In this document: in pieces, positions 13,618 through 23,419 of the stretch
How the letters are laid out: each line of letters begins with the position of its first letter
Position numbering within the stretch: the first letter of the stretch is position 1
From: Lobosporangium transversale
Taxonomy: Eukaryota > Mortierellomycota > Mortierellomycetes > Mortierellales > Mortierellaceae
DNA: 64,000 nucleotides
Direction of reading: 5' to 3'
NCBI RefSeq assembly: GCF_002105155.1
Contig: NW_019029014.1
Span: forward strand, 124,001 to 188,000
Program-made: the position numbers and the translations under genes
Notes under the pieces: model-generated
Database searches by the model: none
What the model saw: the letters and a program-made list of their open reading frames with translations, nothing else
Told to the model about the DNA's origin: nothing

Positions 13618-14427
13618 TTACATGAAAGTGTCTTCCTGTTGACTTTTGTAAAGCCTAGCTGAAATCTTTTGCTTGTAAGCCTTGCTTGTAGCTCTGTCCT
13701 CAACAAATGGGAGGAAAGAAAGTTGTGGTCGGTTATTGTTAAATTTGTCATTAGCTGCGTTGAGACCCAAGGCAGCACTGAAGATTAGCTTGCGCATCAT
13801 GCCCGCAAGGAATCCTTGGCTGTGAAGAACTTTGTCCAAGTGGTTGGTGTCGTCGATAGACATCTTGACCACTGTGCTTCGCTTCATCTGATACTTTTTA
13901 AATGTTTTGTTGATCTCGTTCGGAGTGTTGTGTTCCATGTCATAGAGTAGGTTGACTAAACACACATTATCCAATAGACATTGGATCGCTCCTTGGCCTC
14001 CAAACACCAGTTGCTGATGGCACGCATCGCCTACAAGAACAATGCGACCATGATGCCAAGTCTTGTAAAGGCGTTCCTCTATATCGATTCGGGTGATATG
14101 CTTCCGTGGTGTATGACTCAAAAAATCACGTACGCTCCCCACGCCCATTGCACAGCGTGCGTTGAAGAGTTCTTGAAATTGCTCTTCAAAATCTGGCGCA
14201 GGAGCGAGCCAGTCATCGTAGATTTTAGGCTGTGGTGAAGGCGTATCATCGTTGTTGCCATAATTGGACGATCGTTGTTTAGATGATGGCAGCAATCCAT
14301 TGATACCCCAAGCGACACGGTCACCAGGCACTGGCGTGTACCAGAACTAGAAAGAGACAAATAATTATACATGTGTATAGAAATAAGGTATTAATATGAT
14401 TGTTGTTGAATGCATCGAAAGAAAGCG

Positions 14428-14463
<36 letters not shown>

Positions 14464-15341
14464 GCTAGAGCGTGCAGCTCATGTCCTTATCTCGCTTCAC
14501 CTACAGAGTAAGGTTGTTCCTTTGTATAGATCACTCTGAATTCTGAACATTCATCCGACACAGTGGGATAGTTACTCTGGCTAAGTGGATCTGAGAGGCC
14601 GGTGATGCAAATGTGTTCGTAGGTGGATGGTACCATATCAGCATCAGGCAATTTCCCTTGATCTGCTAATTGTTTAAACATGCATTGGCGAGTCAGACTT
14701 TGGGCGCCATCGGCGCCGACCACAATGTCACCATAATAGGTTGATCCATCTGAACACTTGCAAGAAACGCCATTAGGATTTTGAAGCGTTTCTACCACAA
14801 CCTTGCCTCGATGTAAATTTGTTGGAGGAACCCTTGACAGCAAAATCTTGTAAAACGCAGGTCGAGTCATGATCCGAAATGGATATCCATATCTCTCTTT
14901 CTCAGGACTTTCAATTCGACCTAGCTTTCGACACTCGCTATCGACAACACTCAAGCCTGAGATTGGCTTCGACGCCCTTTCAATTTGTTCTAGAAGGCCC
15001 ATTTGATCCAATAACCGCAGTACGGGCGGGCCCAGAGCAAGAGCTGCCCCTCTCCCAGCTTCGTCTTCGCTACAACGCTCCAAAATCTCATATTCAATAC
15101 CTGCTAAATCCATCATAATGGCGAGAGAGAGACCAGCGATACCACCACCCACAATCAAGGCTTTAATGGAATTGACATCTTTGCGGTGAGATATAGTTAG
15201 GATAGACATGTCAAATGGTGTAGCCTTGGACGGGTCCTCACACGCTTGCGGTGCGTGCGCTGGTGGAAGTGGCTTTAGCTTCGTACATTCATCGGATCCT
15301 AATGTGGAAGTTGATGCGTGTGCTTGAGATCGCTGACTCAT
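13618..15341 (-). CDS. FAD-dependent monooxygenase (aromatic-ring hydroxylase type)
   Basis: Flavoprotein hydroxylase of the PF01494-like group. Two exons, 14505-15341 and 13618-14346, join in phase 0 (donor TCT|GTAGGT, acceptor TTTCTAG|TTC) and give 521 aa with QPYS|FWYTPVPGDRVAWG at the seam. The dinucleotide-binding motif ALIVGGGIAGLSLAIMM sits near residue 62, followed by the acidic end of the second strand (EILER). A DG-type motif appears as DIVVGADGAQSLTRQ. The second FAD motif is GRIVLVGDACHQ, with Cys where GDAAH is usual, followed by GGQGAIQCLLDNVCL. No signal peptide is seen and the substrate is unknown; in fungi such enzymes act in aromatic catabolism or secondary metabolism, but no cluster partners are nearby. 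The intron carries a 32-A run (14428-14459). Confidence 0.9.
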
Positions 15342-16036
15342 TTTGAGATGAGTGAAGATCTACTTGTCTTTAGAATAGTTTGGTCGAGACGTATAGGAAG
15401 AGTCGAACAAAAAATAATAATATGTTGCAATTGTTTTTTTGGATGAAGAATTCAATTAATGAGAATGGGTTACTTTGTTTGCTTGCTGAGCAAAAATAAA
15501 TATTCACAACCGAGCGCAACATATTTATTGTCATTGTTGAATGCAATGCTCTCATGCTCACTAACAGTACTACGTATGGTACTTTGCTCAAACAACATGC
15601 ATTTCTCAGATGATTCTTTATTTCTGCTTCTCTTGAGCTTTCATTTATACTTGCTATTTTTTTAATATTAATGTATTTTCCGTTTCACATCTGAACGGCA
15701 ACATGAAGGTGGTAGTGTAATCAAGATAGGTGTAACCATTGATGTGATACACCATGCAATTGAGGATTGTGCCATGCGATCAATTTTTTTTTAGCTATTA
15801 CTCTTACTTTTCATGGGAATGTTCCACACTGAGGGTTATTAGGTTTTACCACATCGTGATAGTCTGTGTATTTGTATTGTATAGTCCGTCCCATTAAAAA
15901 ACGAGACATTCCATCTAGTGTTAAAAGAAGAAGTGTATTAGAACAAAGAAATAAAAAGTATTATCAAGCCAATACTTACAATTTTTTTAAGACGAAGGCC
16001 TTTCTGGACCTAGTCATGTTTGTAGTAGATTGTGTC
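15342..16036. other. Downstream flank of the Fanzor gene; possible guide-RNA region
   Basis: About 0.7 kb of AT-rich sequence between the monooxygenase start and the Fanzor stop codon. No ORF is convincing. In characterised Fanzor/TnpB elements the guide (omega) RNA derives from the region overlapping and following the nuclease 3' end, which here would be this interval on the minus strand. I could not identify a conserved hairpin or element terminus by eye, so this is only a place to look. Confidence 0.3.
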
Positions 16037-18716
16037 CTACTGTTGTTGCCGGCTTGTCTTTCCCCCTCCTCCTGGACCCAGCAAAGGTCCTTTCGGTGGT
16101 CTTGATCCCTCTACTCCTCCTCCTCCTTCATCTGAAAATTTCCTTTTTGTGGGTCTGCTACTACCACCACCACTGCCACCACTGCCACCACTGCCACCAC
16201 TACCTCCACCGCCGCCACTACCGCTAGAAGCTTGGCCTTGAGTTCCTCCGTCCGGCGGCATATATTTTGCAGGTCGTTTTTGCTCTCTTATCTGCGACTC
16301 ACAGACCCTTGCGATGTTCTCAGCACCAACAGCATCTCGATCAAAGTATGCTTTACAATTTCGACAGTACTTGGATCGAAAAGGAACATTCTCCAATATA
16401 CTGTCACAGTGAGGCCGTGGACACTTGGCAGATGTGTAGTATTCATGACAACCTGCAATGGGGTAGTCTAGAGATTTTGCCTGCTCGAGCCAGATTTAAT
16501 ACTCGTTAAAAAAGAGACTCAAAAATTAAATGTCATTGATCAAGGGATTTTTTTTTTTTTTTTACCTTTTCAACAAGCTTCTTCATCAATATCCCATGAT
16601 CCAAGCCCAATACAGATCACCGCATTCGTATTGGCATCTCTTCTTCTTCCATTGCTTCCGCCCGCAAGCTTCAGAATTGCCTTGATCACATAATCAACGC
16701 ATCTGTTCTGTGCTTTTCTAATATCCCAGCTATTCCGAACAAACCACCCGTCATTATAGAAATCGACAAGCGTCCTATATATAGTCTCCCTATTGTCGTC
16801 ACTGGTCCCAGATCTCTCTGCTCCACTACTACTACTGACCCTAACCCCACTACCAGAGAAACTACCTCCAGTACTTGATGGAGCTTGATTTGGCGGCAAG
16901 CTCATATAAGCGAAATACTGTGTTAAAGTAGGCCTTGAGAATGACGGAATATTGCTTTCAATCTCTGTAATTCCTCTTCTAAGCTTTCGCCTCTCTAGCT
17001 CGCCCTGAAACTTCTTGGATGGTTTGTAAAGGTACGCTCTAAAAATCCGGAGGATCTCACGTTCGTTAGGTTTCCTTGGATCCAACTTTGCAATTGTCAT
17101 CGAGTACCTCTCGCCTGGATCGATCCCAATACTTTCGGGGGGAGGGCATGCTGCCTGAGTGTCATATTTAACTTCTACATTCTCGAGGAGACGCGATCTC
17201 TGCTTCTAGTTGATCTCACGCTGGGGACTGGGACTCACCGGGGACAGTGGATTTGTGCTCGATGTACCTTCTTCAGCTGCTTCTTCTCCCTCGTTGCCAT
17301 CTAAGAATGGTTCATCGACTTCCAGCAAGTCAATATCGCTGATACCCAGCAAGATATCGTCATCTTCATTTCCGTCGTCGTCTCCATCATCACCACCATC
17401 GCCTGCACCATGGCCTGAAAACGAGGACCCCTGCTGAGCACTTGAAGAAGCCTGGACTGCTTGAGATCTTTGAGTATCCGAAGGTTGGGCAGCTTGCGAA
17501 CCTCTACCTCTTTTTTGCTTCGATGTGTCATAGGCAAGAAGTGTTAGGGTAAGGCCGTTTGTAAAGAACGATGTCCGTAGTTTCCTTCTAGGGCCATCAT
17601 CAGATTGCAGTCCAACGTCCTTGTATCCTTTCAAGGAAAACAGCTCCTGCAACAATATCCCCTTGTGGTTAAGGATCTTGTCCTCAGCAGCCCCCTTGGT
17701 ACTCATGTTTAGTTCCAACAATTGGACTATTTCCTCTCGAACTGTTGGGTTAGACGATAATATATCCAGGAGGCAGGCTTCCGTTAGGCAGAGAGACCAA
17801 GGTGAGAAAGCAGACGTAGGGAAATCCAGATATTTTTTGGCAGTTGCATTTTGCTCAAAAAAGAATTGGATGGAGCTTCTTCCATCGCCTGGAATATCTA
17901 TGTCAAATTAGACATTATATTGAAGAAATGATTAGGAACATTTCTATAAACATATTATAAGATAACCTCAAAATATTATAATATTATATTTTCCTGCGCA
18001 TTCCGATAGTGAGACCTTAGCGCTGCTTGAACAGGGACCATGACCATCCGATACGACTTGCTGATCACCAAATCGGGATAGATCTGGTTTAAAGGACCAA
18101 GCCCTGTCTTTGCATAGAAGTATTCGTATGCTTTGAGCTGGGACGGCTTGGCTACGTTCCCTTCGCCTTTTTTCTTCACTTCCCTGCTATACCTAGATAA
18201 TGGACTCATCACTCCGTGATACAACAACGCAGCAAGGCCGTAAATAAAGTCCCTGCTATCAAGAACTTCATCTAGGAGTTGTGGGAGATCAGCTGGATTG
18301 GATGGCCCAGTGGTAAGCAGGTTATCGATCCACAAGGCGCAGGCCCAGAAAGCTCGAATCCGTGCCTCATTCAACATTTTAATAAATGATTGAATGAGCC
18401 CTTGAATTGTTGCAGCAAGTTGCTCGGGATTGAGATTGGGATCGAAAGTAGAGTCCAGCTTGGCAACTACACATGTCTTTAACGTGCCCAGAGTTAATGC
18501 AACAGTGGGGTGGGCCCTCTTCAACCGTCGGTCCTCGGCAGTAGCCTCCTTCACTTTCCTGGTCTTATCAGTCTTTCTGTTATACTTGACCTTCCCTTTG
18601 TTCTTCTTTTTTTTCTTCTTTTCCTCCTTAACCTCCTCTTCTTTCTCATCCTCTTTTTTTTCCTTTTCCTTTTTTTTTGGGGGACTTTCTTTGACGGCTG
18701 GAGCTGACGGGACGGT
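16037..18716 (-). other. Fanzor (eukaryotic TnpB-like RuvC nuclease) half of the fusion gene, decayed
   Basis: Fanzors are RNA-guided DNA nucleases carried by eukaryotic mobile elements. Segments: about 17976-18716 (N-terminal, AHPTVALTLGTLKTCV...), about 17239-17900, 16566-17154 and 16037-16480. RuvC-I is IGIDPGERYSMTIAKLD, with its catalytic Asp. The C-terminal zinc ribbon reads GCHEYYTSAKCPRPHC... KYCRNCKAYF and runs straight into RuvC-III DRDAVGAENIARV with its Asp. A Gly/Ser-rich tail with a basic KRK patch ends the protein. An in-frame TAG at 17206-17208 is explained by an 84-nt intron (17155-17238, donor GTGAGT, acceptor ACTCAG, both phase 0). Upstream of the last intron, the frame that splices properly (ATGAAGAAGCTTGTTGAAAAG on the minus strand) is shifted from the GLGSW frame, which would otherwise hit TGA. 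The RuvC-II region is thus damaged. The junction between 17900 and 17990 lacks a clean donor in the right phase. Confidence 0.85.
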
Positions 18717-19874
18717 CGTGTTGTTTGCAGTTGGTCAGGTCATTTTTCTTAGGGGAAAGTTCCTTTTTCTGGGTGCGATTCGGCTTTGCGCATTTAGGGA
18801 TATAGAATCTAATTAGGAACAACAATGTCAAGGGTTACAGGGGTTAGATGACTTTTTTTTTTTTTTTTTTTTTTTTTTGTATATGCTTTGGAAAATGTTC
18901 ATTTGAAGGAGCTTACCTGGGTTGAGGTTGATTATTTTTATTCTGGTACCTAGCAGCTATCGCAGTCCTCATTCTATCATGGTAATGAAGTAATCTTTCA
19001 GCGGTTGGTTGCTGCGAGGCCTGGGTTTGGATCCCACCAAAGAAAACATTAATTGAATGGTCAAACTGGCCTTCTGCAGGAGTTCGACGGCTACGGGCAT
19101 GGACCTCACGAACATATGATACCGTCAACTTTTCGGCATCAGTGTCAGTGAGCGCGGAGATAATCTCAGCATTTGTAGCAAGACCAAAGGTTGGGATATT
19201 TGGGGTGTAATCGTTATCGGATATAACGCCATAGACCAGGAGTTGACTGTCCCTTGAAAACCCAAGGGCTTGCAGGACCTCTTGTTTCTCATAGAGTGCA
19301 AACATGTGATGGCGACGAGGGATTGGACGAAGAACTCCTTTTATAGAAGGATAGATGAGAAGGTCAGAGTCCCCAGACACAGCGATACTGGTTGGTGTAC
19401 ATTTGGCGGCAATACACACATCAGCCTCATTTCTACAATGGCAAATCACAAAGTTATTGTATCGACCGAATGGCGCCGCGAGCTCCCTCTTCTCGTTATG
19501 ACTGAATGTGAAGAGCTGTCGAAGATTCTTTTTAATAGCAATCATATGGCTTCGAGATTCCCATTTGCCTTCATTGGACTTGGTTTCCATGTTGGCTATG
19601 AGCGTATCGAGTTTTGCATCCGCTGCTGTACGCTTAGCATCTCGGTCCCTATAGGCGCGCGTTTTTTCTTCGCAGCGAGGCCCATCAATGTGTATCGTCA
19701 CTGTGGCAAGAGGACCAAAGATTTTTCGAATGATACTAGCCATAGCATGGCCGCAGGCAGTGAAAGAACTCTGCCGGCTGAATCTCCTTAGGATGATATT
19801 ATGTATATCGCTGTGGAAAGTGCCAAGCAGATCCAGCTCAAAAGATGAATGGGGTTCAGCAGCAAGCTCATGTA

Positions 19875-19903
19875 CAGTCACCTAAAACAAAGATTGGACA
19901 AAA
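19875..19903 (+). repeat. Left terminal inverted repeat of the Tc1/mariner element
   Basis: Starts CAGTCACCTAAAACAAAG and continues to GGACAAAA. It mirrors 21179-21207 with three mismatches. Read on the minus strand it ends TTTTAG|GTGACTG, which looks like a 3' splice site just inside the element. Confidence 0.95.
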
Positions 19904-19995
19904 AAATAAAATATTGAAATAGTTACGTAGGGAAGCGTTTCCTTCAATCTCTTTCCTTCCTGTTTTTCACATACAAACAGCTTGAGTAAACCACC

Positions 19996-21006
19996 ATGGC
20001 GAGACACTTAGACATTGAGAATAAAGGTATCATCGTTGGAATGCACCTCGCGGGCATGAAGGCTGCAGAAATCGCATTGCAACGCGGTGTACCCCGAACC
20101 TCTGTTATTAATATTATCAGGGTGTACCAAGAAAGAGGCACCACTGCTTGCACTCCGATCCCAGGACGGCCCAAAGTACTAAGTGAACGGGACCTCAGGA
20201 GCATCGTTCGCCATACTAAGCAGAATAGAAGGTGTACTCTTAATGATATCACTAACCAATTGCCGAACAAAGTTTGCGAGAGGACAGTTGCGAAGGCATT
20301 GCATTCACTGGGTATTTTCAGCCGGATTGCAGTAAAAAAACCATTCTTAAAAGAAGGACATATAAAAAGGAGGCTGCAGTTTGTCAAAAAATATATGAGT
20401 TGGTCCATGGAAGACTGGAATCGGGTAGTTTGGACTGACGAATCATTTGAAGTTGGTGAGCATTTTCGTCAAATAAGAGTTTGGCGTAAAGTAGAGGAAA
20501 AGTACGATCATGATTGCCTCGCACCCACTTTCAAAAGTGGTAGAACAACTCTGATGGTCTGGGGGGCGTTCACAGCAACCAGAAAGTCTCGGTTGGTTGT
20601 ATTTGAAAGAGGTCGTAAAGATGGACGGTGTTTCGTGGAAGATGTATATCAAGGCGAGCTAGCCAGATTTATGGCTGAGGTAGGGGATGGCATACTTATG
20701 GAGGATAATGCTCCAGTTCATACTTGTAAGATTGCAAAAGAATGGCGCGAAAAAAACAGCATCCCGAGGATTCCAGACTGGCCTTCATGCTCCCCAGATT
20801 TGAACCCTATTGAACATGTATGGTCACTTCTTGCGGATGCACTCGATAGGCGCGCTAAAGGGCCAAGAGATCTTCCCACTCTCACACGGGCTCTTATCGA
20901 AGAGTGGAATAATTTACCGCAAGAGAGGCTGGCCAGCCTTGTCGCTACCATGCCCGAAAGGCTGGAAGAAGTGAATGGGGTCGATGGTAGGAACACTCAC
21001 TATTGA
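19996..21006 (+). CDS. Tc1/mariner-family transposase (DDE)
   Basis: Cut-and-paste transposase of 336 aa, single exon, ATG 19996 in a good context (CCACCATGG). The N-terminus has two helix-turn-helix units (MKAAEIALQRGVPRTSVINI, then CTLNDITNQLPNKV...) separated by a GRPK motif, as in Tc1 paired-like DNA-binding domains that bind the terminal repeats. Catalytic residues: D148 in WTDES, D237 in MEDNAPVHT and E273 in SPDLNPIEHVW. By my count 35 residues lie between the second Asp and Glu, one more than the canonical Tc1 DD34E. No stop or frameshift is seen, so the protein should be functional. It lies inside its element with short 5' (121 bp) and 3' (201 bp) noncoding flanks and carries its own start. 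Related fossil sequence lies near 60.6 kb. Confidence 0.97.
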   Translation: MARHLDIENKGIIVGMHLAGMKAAEIALQRGVPRTSVINIIRVYQERGTTACTPIPGRPKVLSERDLRSIVRHTKQNRRCTLNDITNQLPNKVCERTVAKALHSLGIFSRIAVKKPFLKEGHIKRRLQFVKKYMSWSMEDWNRVVWTDESFEVGEHFRQIRVWRKVEEKYDHDCLAPTFKSGRTTLMVWGAFTATRKSRLVVFERGRKDGRCFVEDVYQGELARFMAEVGDGILMEDNAPVHTCKIAKEWREKNSIPRIPDWPSCSPDLNPIEHVWSLLADALDRRAKGPRDLPTLTRALIEEWNNLPQERLASLVATMPERLEEVNGVDGRNTHY

Positions 21007-21178
21007 ACCTACATGGCACTTTTGCTACTCTAACAATGCCGTCTTCAAAACCCCAATAAATAACAGTATTGACCTCTTTAGTGAGCATGTAAAATTTCAT
21101 GTGTATTGATGAAGTCTTTATGTATGTTGCATATGAGCTGTTTGTCCAGGTTGTTCAAAAAAAAATCAAGAAAATCCA

Positions 21179-21207
21179 TTTTGTCCAAACTTTATTTCAG
21201 GTGACTG
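21179..21207 (-). repeat. Right terminal inverted repeat of the Tc1/mariner element
   Basis: On the minus strand it starts CAGTCACCTGAAATAAAG and continues to GGACAAAA, pairing with 19875-19903. The adjacent TA (21208-21209) is the target duplication. Confidence 0.95.
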
Positions 21208-21273
21208 TACATCAATCTCCTTTGGTGGCAGGTCTCTCCTTGAAAGGTATGAATAGACTCCTTTAATACCCAT

Positions 21274-23419
21274 CTAGAGAAAGTATAGTGTAAAACAGTG
21301 CAAGCAATGTTGGTTTAAGCGGCTAAAGATTGAAGCTGAAGTTGTTAGAGTAGAGATAGTTTACCTTTAAGAAAGCAAAAAGTTATGATCTATGCGGGGA
21401 TGAGGGTGTAAGAGTACGGGTGAGAGCGCGAAAGCAATGTCGTTGTAAAATGAGAGAGAGAGAGAGGGAAAAGAGAGGGAGGCAGGACGTATTTATAGGT
21501 GTATGAAAGAGAACGAAACAAAAGGCTGATGAATTTGGAACAACTCGAAACAACAAGATTCTCAGCGACAAGTTTTAACTTTTTGGATTTCGAGTATTGT
21601 TTACAGCTCTTCTCCAATCATCTACATTTACCAAATCAAGCCTTCGCCATGACAATCAACAAGAAATAAAAAAAATAAAAAAAAATAAAAAAAAAAAACA
21701 GACTTCCTTACGTCCCCCCTCGGTATGTGTATCTGTCTGAACACGTCCTAACTGACATCCTCTCGACAACCCTTCCAAGGCTGCAGTGTTTGAATGTGTA
21801 CAGGGAACAAAAGAGGTCTAGATACAGGCTCTCTTTGTGACATTGAAGGAGATCGCATGTTTCATGGCTATCAAGACAAGGTACCCCTACAGGCACAAGA
21901 CAAAGGTATAACTCGGCTCAAACTCAAAGGAACGATTTTACCAATGGCCTTGTTATGAATCCACTTGCCTATGACACAGTCCAGACGAAGAGACAGCAGC
22001 AGTCTGACGTAGATGAAGAAGATCTCAGCCAGGAATTGAAACTTTCTCAAGGATTCCTTAACACGGCGTGTTTTAAAGGCAGCCGGTGAAGACCTGACAG
22101 ATGAAGACTACGCAAACATAAACTGGAAGAGGAGCCCCAAACTTCTTGAAAACGTTGGACTCATATTCCATGAGCTAGGGCGATGCTCATCTGCAAATAC
22201 CACAACTACCGTCTAATGCGATCCTGGTATTGTTAATGCCCTTACGTTTCTTCGCTAGATCGTCACAACCCTGACCTGCATCAAACGGTGAAGGTGAGAA
22301 GTAGGCTCGTCAACAGCCTGTGTGCCTTATATGCGTTGCACCAATGCTCACTGACAGGTTGAGTCCAAACTCGAGATATCAAAATAGCCTTCGTTGAATC
22401 CATGGGGAGGAAAGACACCAAGCCGGCAACAACAATAGGATATGATCAGTTGCATATTTCACAGTACACGTGTTACATGAAAATTTATACAGACATACTA
22501 ACAGCTCTATGCCCCATGGTGTGGTGCCCGAGACAAACTTGCAGTTTTATTTTGATACAAATTTGGATAAATGCCCCATGGATGTGATGTGTGAACCCAC
22601 ATCCTATTCTCACTTCTGCTCCCTGGTTACTATTTGTCTGTCTAAAATTTTTCATGAGCTACTACAAACATGACTAGGTCGGGAAAGGCCTTCGTCTTGA
22701 AAAAGTTGTAAGTATTAGCTTGACAGTGCTTTCTTGACTAATCTCTTTATTTCTATGCTTGGTCTAGATGGTGTTTTTTTATGGGGAGGACTATTTAGAC
22801 AACATATAGACCCCACATATCTTAATCATAATAAATTGGTTTGGTGGCATTGTTGTAAAAAATATCTTTGCTTAAGGGACAGAAAGATAGACACAATCAG
22901 GAAAAGGCAGGACAAAGAGTGTCAACAAGATTGACAAGAGAAAATAGAGTCAAATAACCTTGACTACAAACAGCGCCATAGAATGTCAAAAGAAAAGATG
23001 GGAGCTTTATAGGTGAGCTCACAAACTGAGTTACCGGAAGACAAATGCTTGTTGTGAAAAGGGGAAAAAGATAAATGGCAAGATGAACTGCGGGTGAAGA
23101 ATAAGACATGTGGGGAAAACTGAAGACTTTATTAAGAAGGAAGTTTCTTTGGCTTTTATACTCGGTAGTTTCTAGGTGAGGCGGACCCGCCTATGACTAC
23201 AAAGGGCTTTGCGCAAAGATTCCTTTAAGCTGGTTCGACAGATTAGTGGATACAAAATAAACTGAAGTTAATTTTAATGACCAGTCACACCACTTGCAAT
23301 AACAAGCGAGTCAATTGGCTGCCAATACATTTAAGAGTATTCAAAAAATATAAGGGATCGCGACGGGCTGTATATTTTTCCACTAACATGACAATATGTA
23401 GAATGAAGCTAAATTGAGA
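21274..23419. other. Gene-poor spacer upstream of the XPG-Fanzor gene
   Basis: About 2.1 kb. It includes GA-rich sequence near 21440-21480, A-rich runs near 21665-21700 and the coding-like remnant listed separately at 21954-22215. The rest is AT-rich without a credible ORF. The proximal part should hold the promoter of the XPG-Fanzor gene. Confidence 0.45.
21954..22215 (+). pseudogene. Possible decayed coding remnant of unknown origin
   Basis: ATG 21954 opens 44 codons reading MNPLAYDTVQTKRQQQSDV... then stops. The next frame continues with protein-like composition (EDLTDEDYANINWKRSPKLL and ENVGLIFHELGRCSS) to a stop near 22215. Two adjacent frames with coding-like content suggest an old gene broken by a frameshift or a missed intron. 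No family recognised, so confidence is low. Confidence 0.25.

Larger units (their letters stand above)
19875..21207 (+). mobile_element. Complete Tc1/mariner DNA transposon, 1,333 bp, TA target duplication
   Basis: Bounded by TA on both sides (19873-19874 and 21208-21209). The termini are inverted repeats of about 29 bp starting CAGTCACCT, with three mismatches between ends. It encodes one intact transposase on the plus strand, opposite to the host gene. Rejoining the flanks with a single TA restores codon 22 of the XPG-like gene (ATT GAT GTA CAT GAG), which proves the insertion site. Close terminal repeats and an open transposase suggest a fairly recent, possibly active copy. Confidence 0.97.
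16037..21273 (-). pseudogene. XPG/FEN1-like-Fanzor fusion gene, interrupted by a Tc1/mariner insertion and frame-broken
   Basis: Seen: a minus-strand gene starting at ATG 21273, split by a transposon at 19875-21207. With one copy of the TA target the first exon is open for 340 codons plus 2 nt, to a GTAAGC donor at 18916. It splices in phase to acceptor TTAG at 18809 (exon from 18808), runs into a Lys/Glu-rich linker and on into a Fanzor nuclease ending at 16037. The Fanzor frame has no Met near its start, so it seems to be translated as the C-terminal half of the XPG protein. Breaks: the transposon, a one-base frame change in the Lys-rich linker (18646-18720, at a C5A9 run), an unresolved junction near 17900-17990, and a frame change near 16590-16600. 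The fusion is inferred from continuity of frame and splicing. It could instead be two adjacent genes whose boundary has decayed. Confidence 0.7.
18917..21273 (-). other. XPG/FEN1-like nuclease domain of the fusion gene
   Basis: Flap-endonuclease superfamily (PIN-like) domain. Coding: 21208-21273, then (after the transposon) 18917-19872. It starts MGIKGVYSYLSRRDLPPKE, the classic XPG N-terminus. The expected acidic residues are all visible in order: Asp in FELDLLGTFHSD (FEN1 D34 region), IHIDGPRCEEKTRAYRDRDAKR (D86 region), NEADVCIA (E158/E160 region), VSGDSDLLIY (D179/D181 region) and GVISDNDYTPNIPTFG (D233 region plus the start of the helix-hairpin-helix). The metal site therefore looks intact even though the gene is disrupted. 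After the core, the sequence becomes Gln/Asn-rich (YQNKNNQPQPR) and then reaches the linker. PCNA-binding motifs were not seen. Whether it acts on DNA flaps or serves the mobile element is unknown. Confidence 0.85.

Noticed and set aside
15885-15920. CGTCCCATTAAAAAACGAGAC considered as an outer terminal repeat of a larger Fanzor-bearing element
   Set aside because: No inverted partner was found upstream of 21273; the weak similarity near 16500 is not inverted.
17206-17208. In-frame TAG between the acidic linker and RuvC-I of the Fanzor, first taken as a nonsense mutation
   Set aside because: An 84-nt intron (17155-17238) with a GTGAGT donor and ACTCAG acceptor, both phase 0, removes it.
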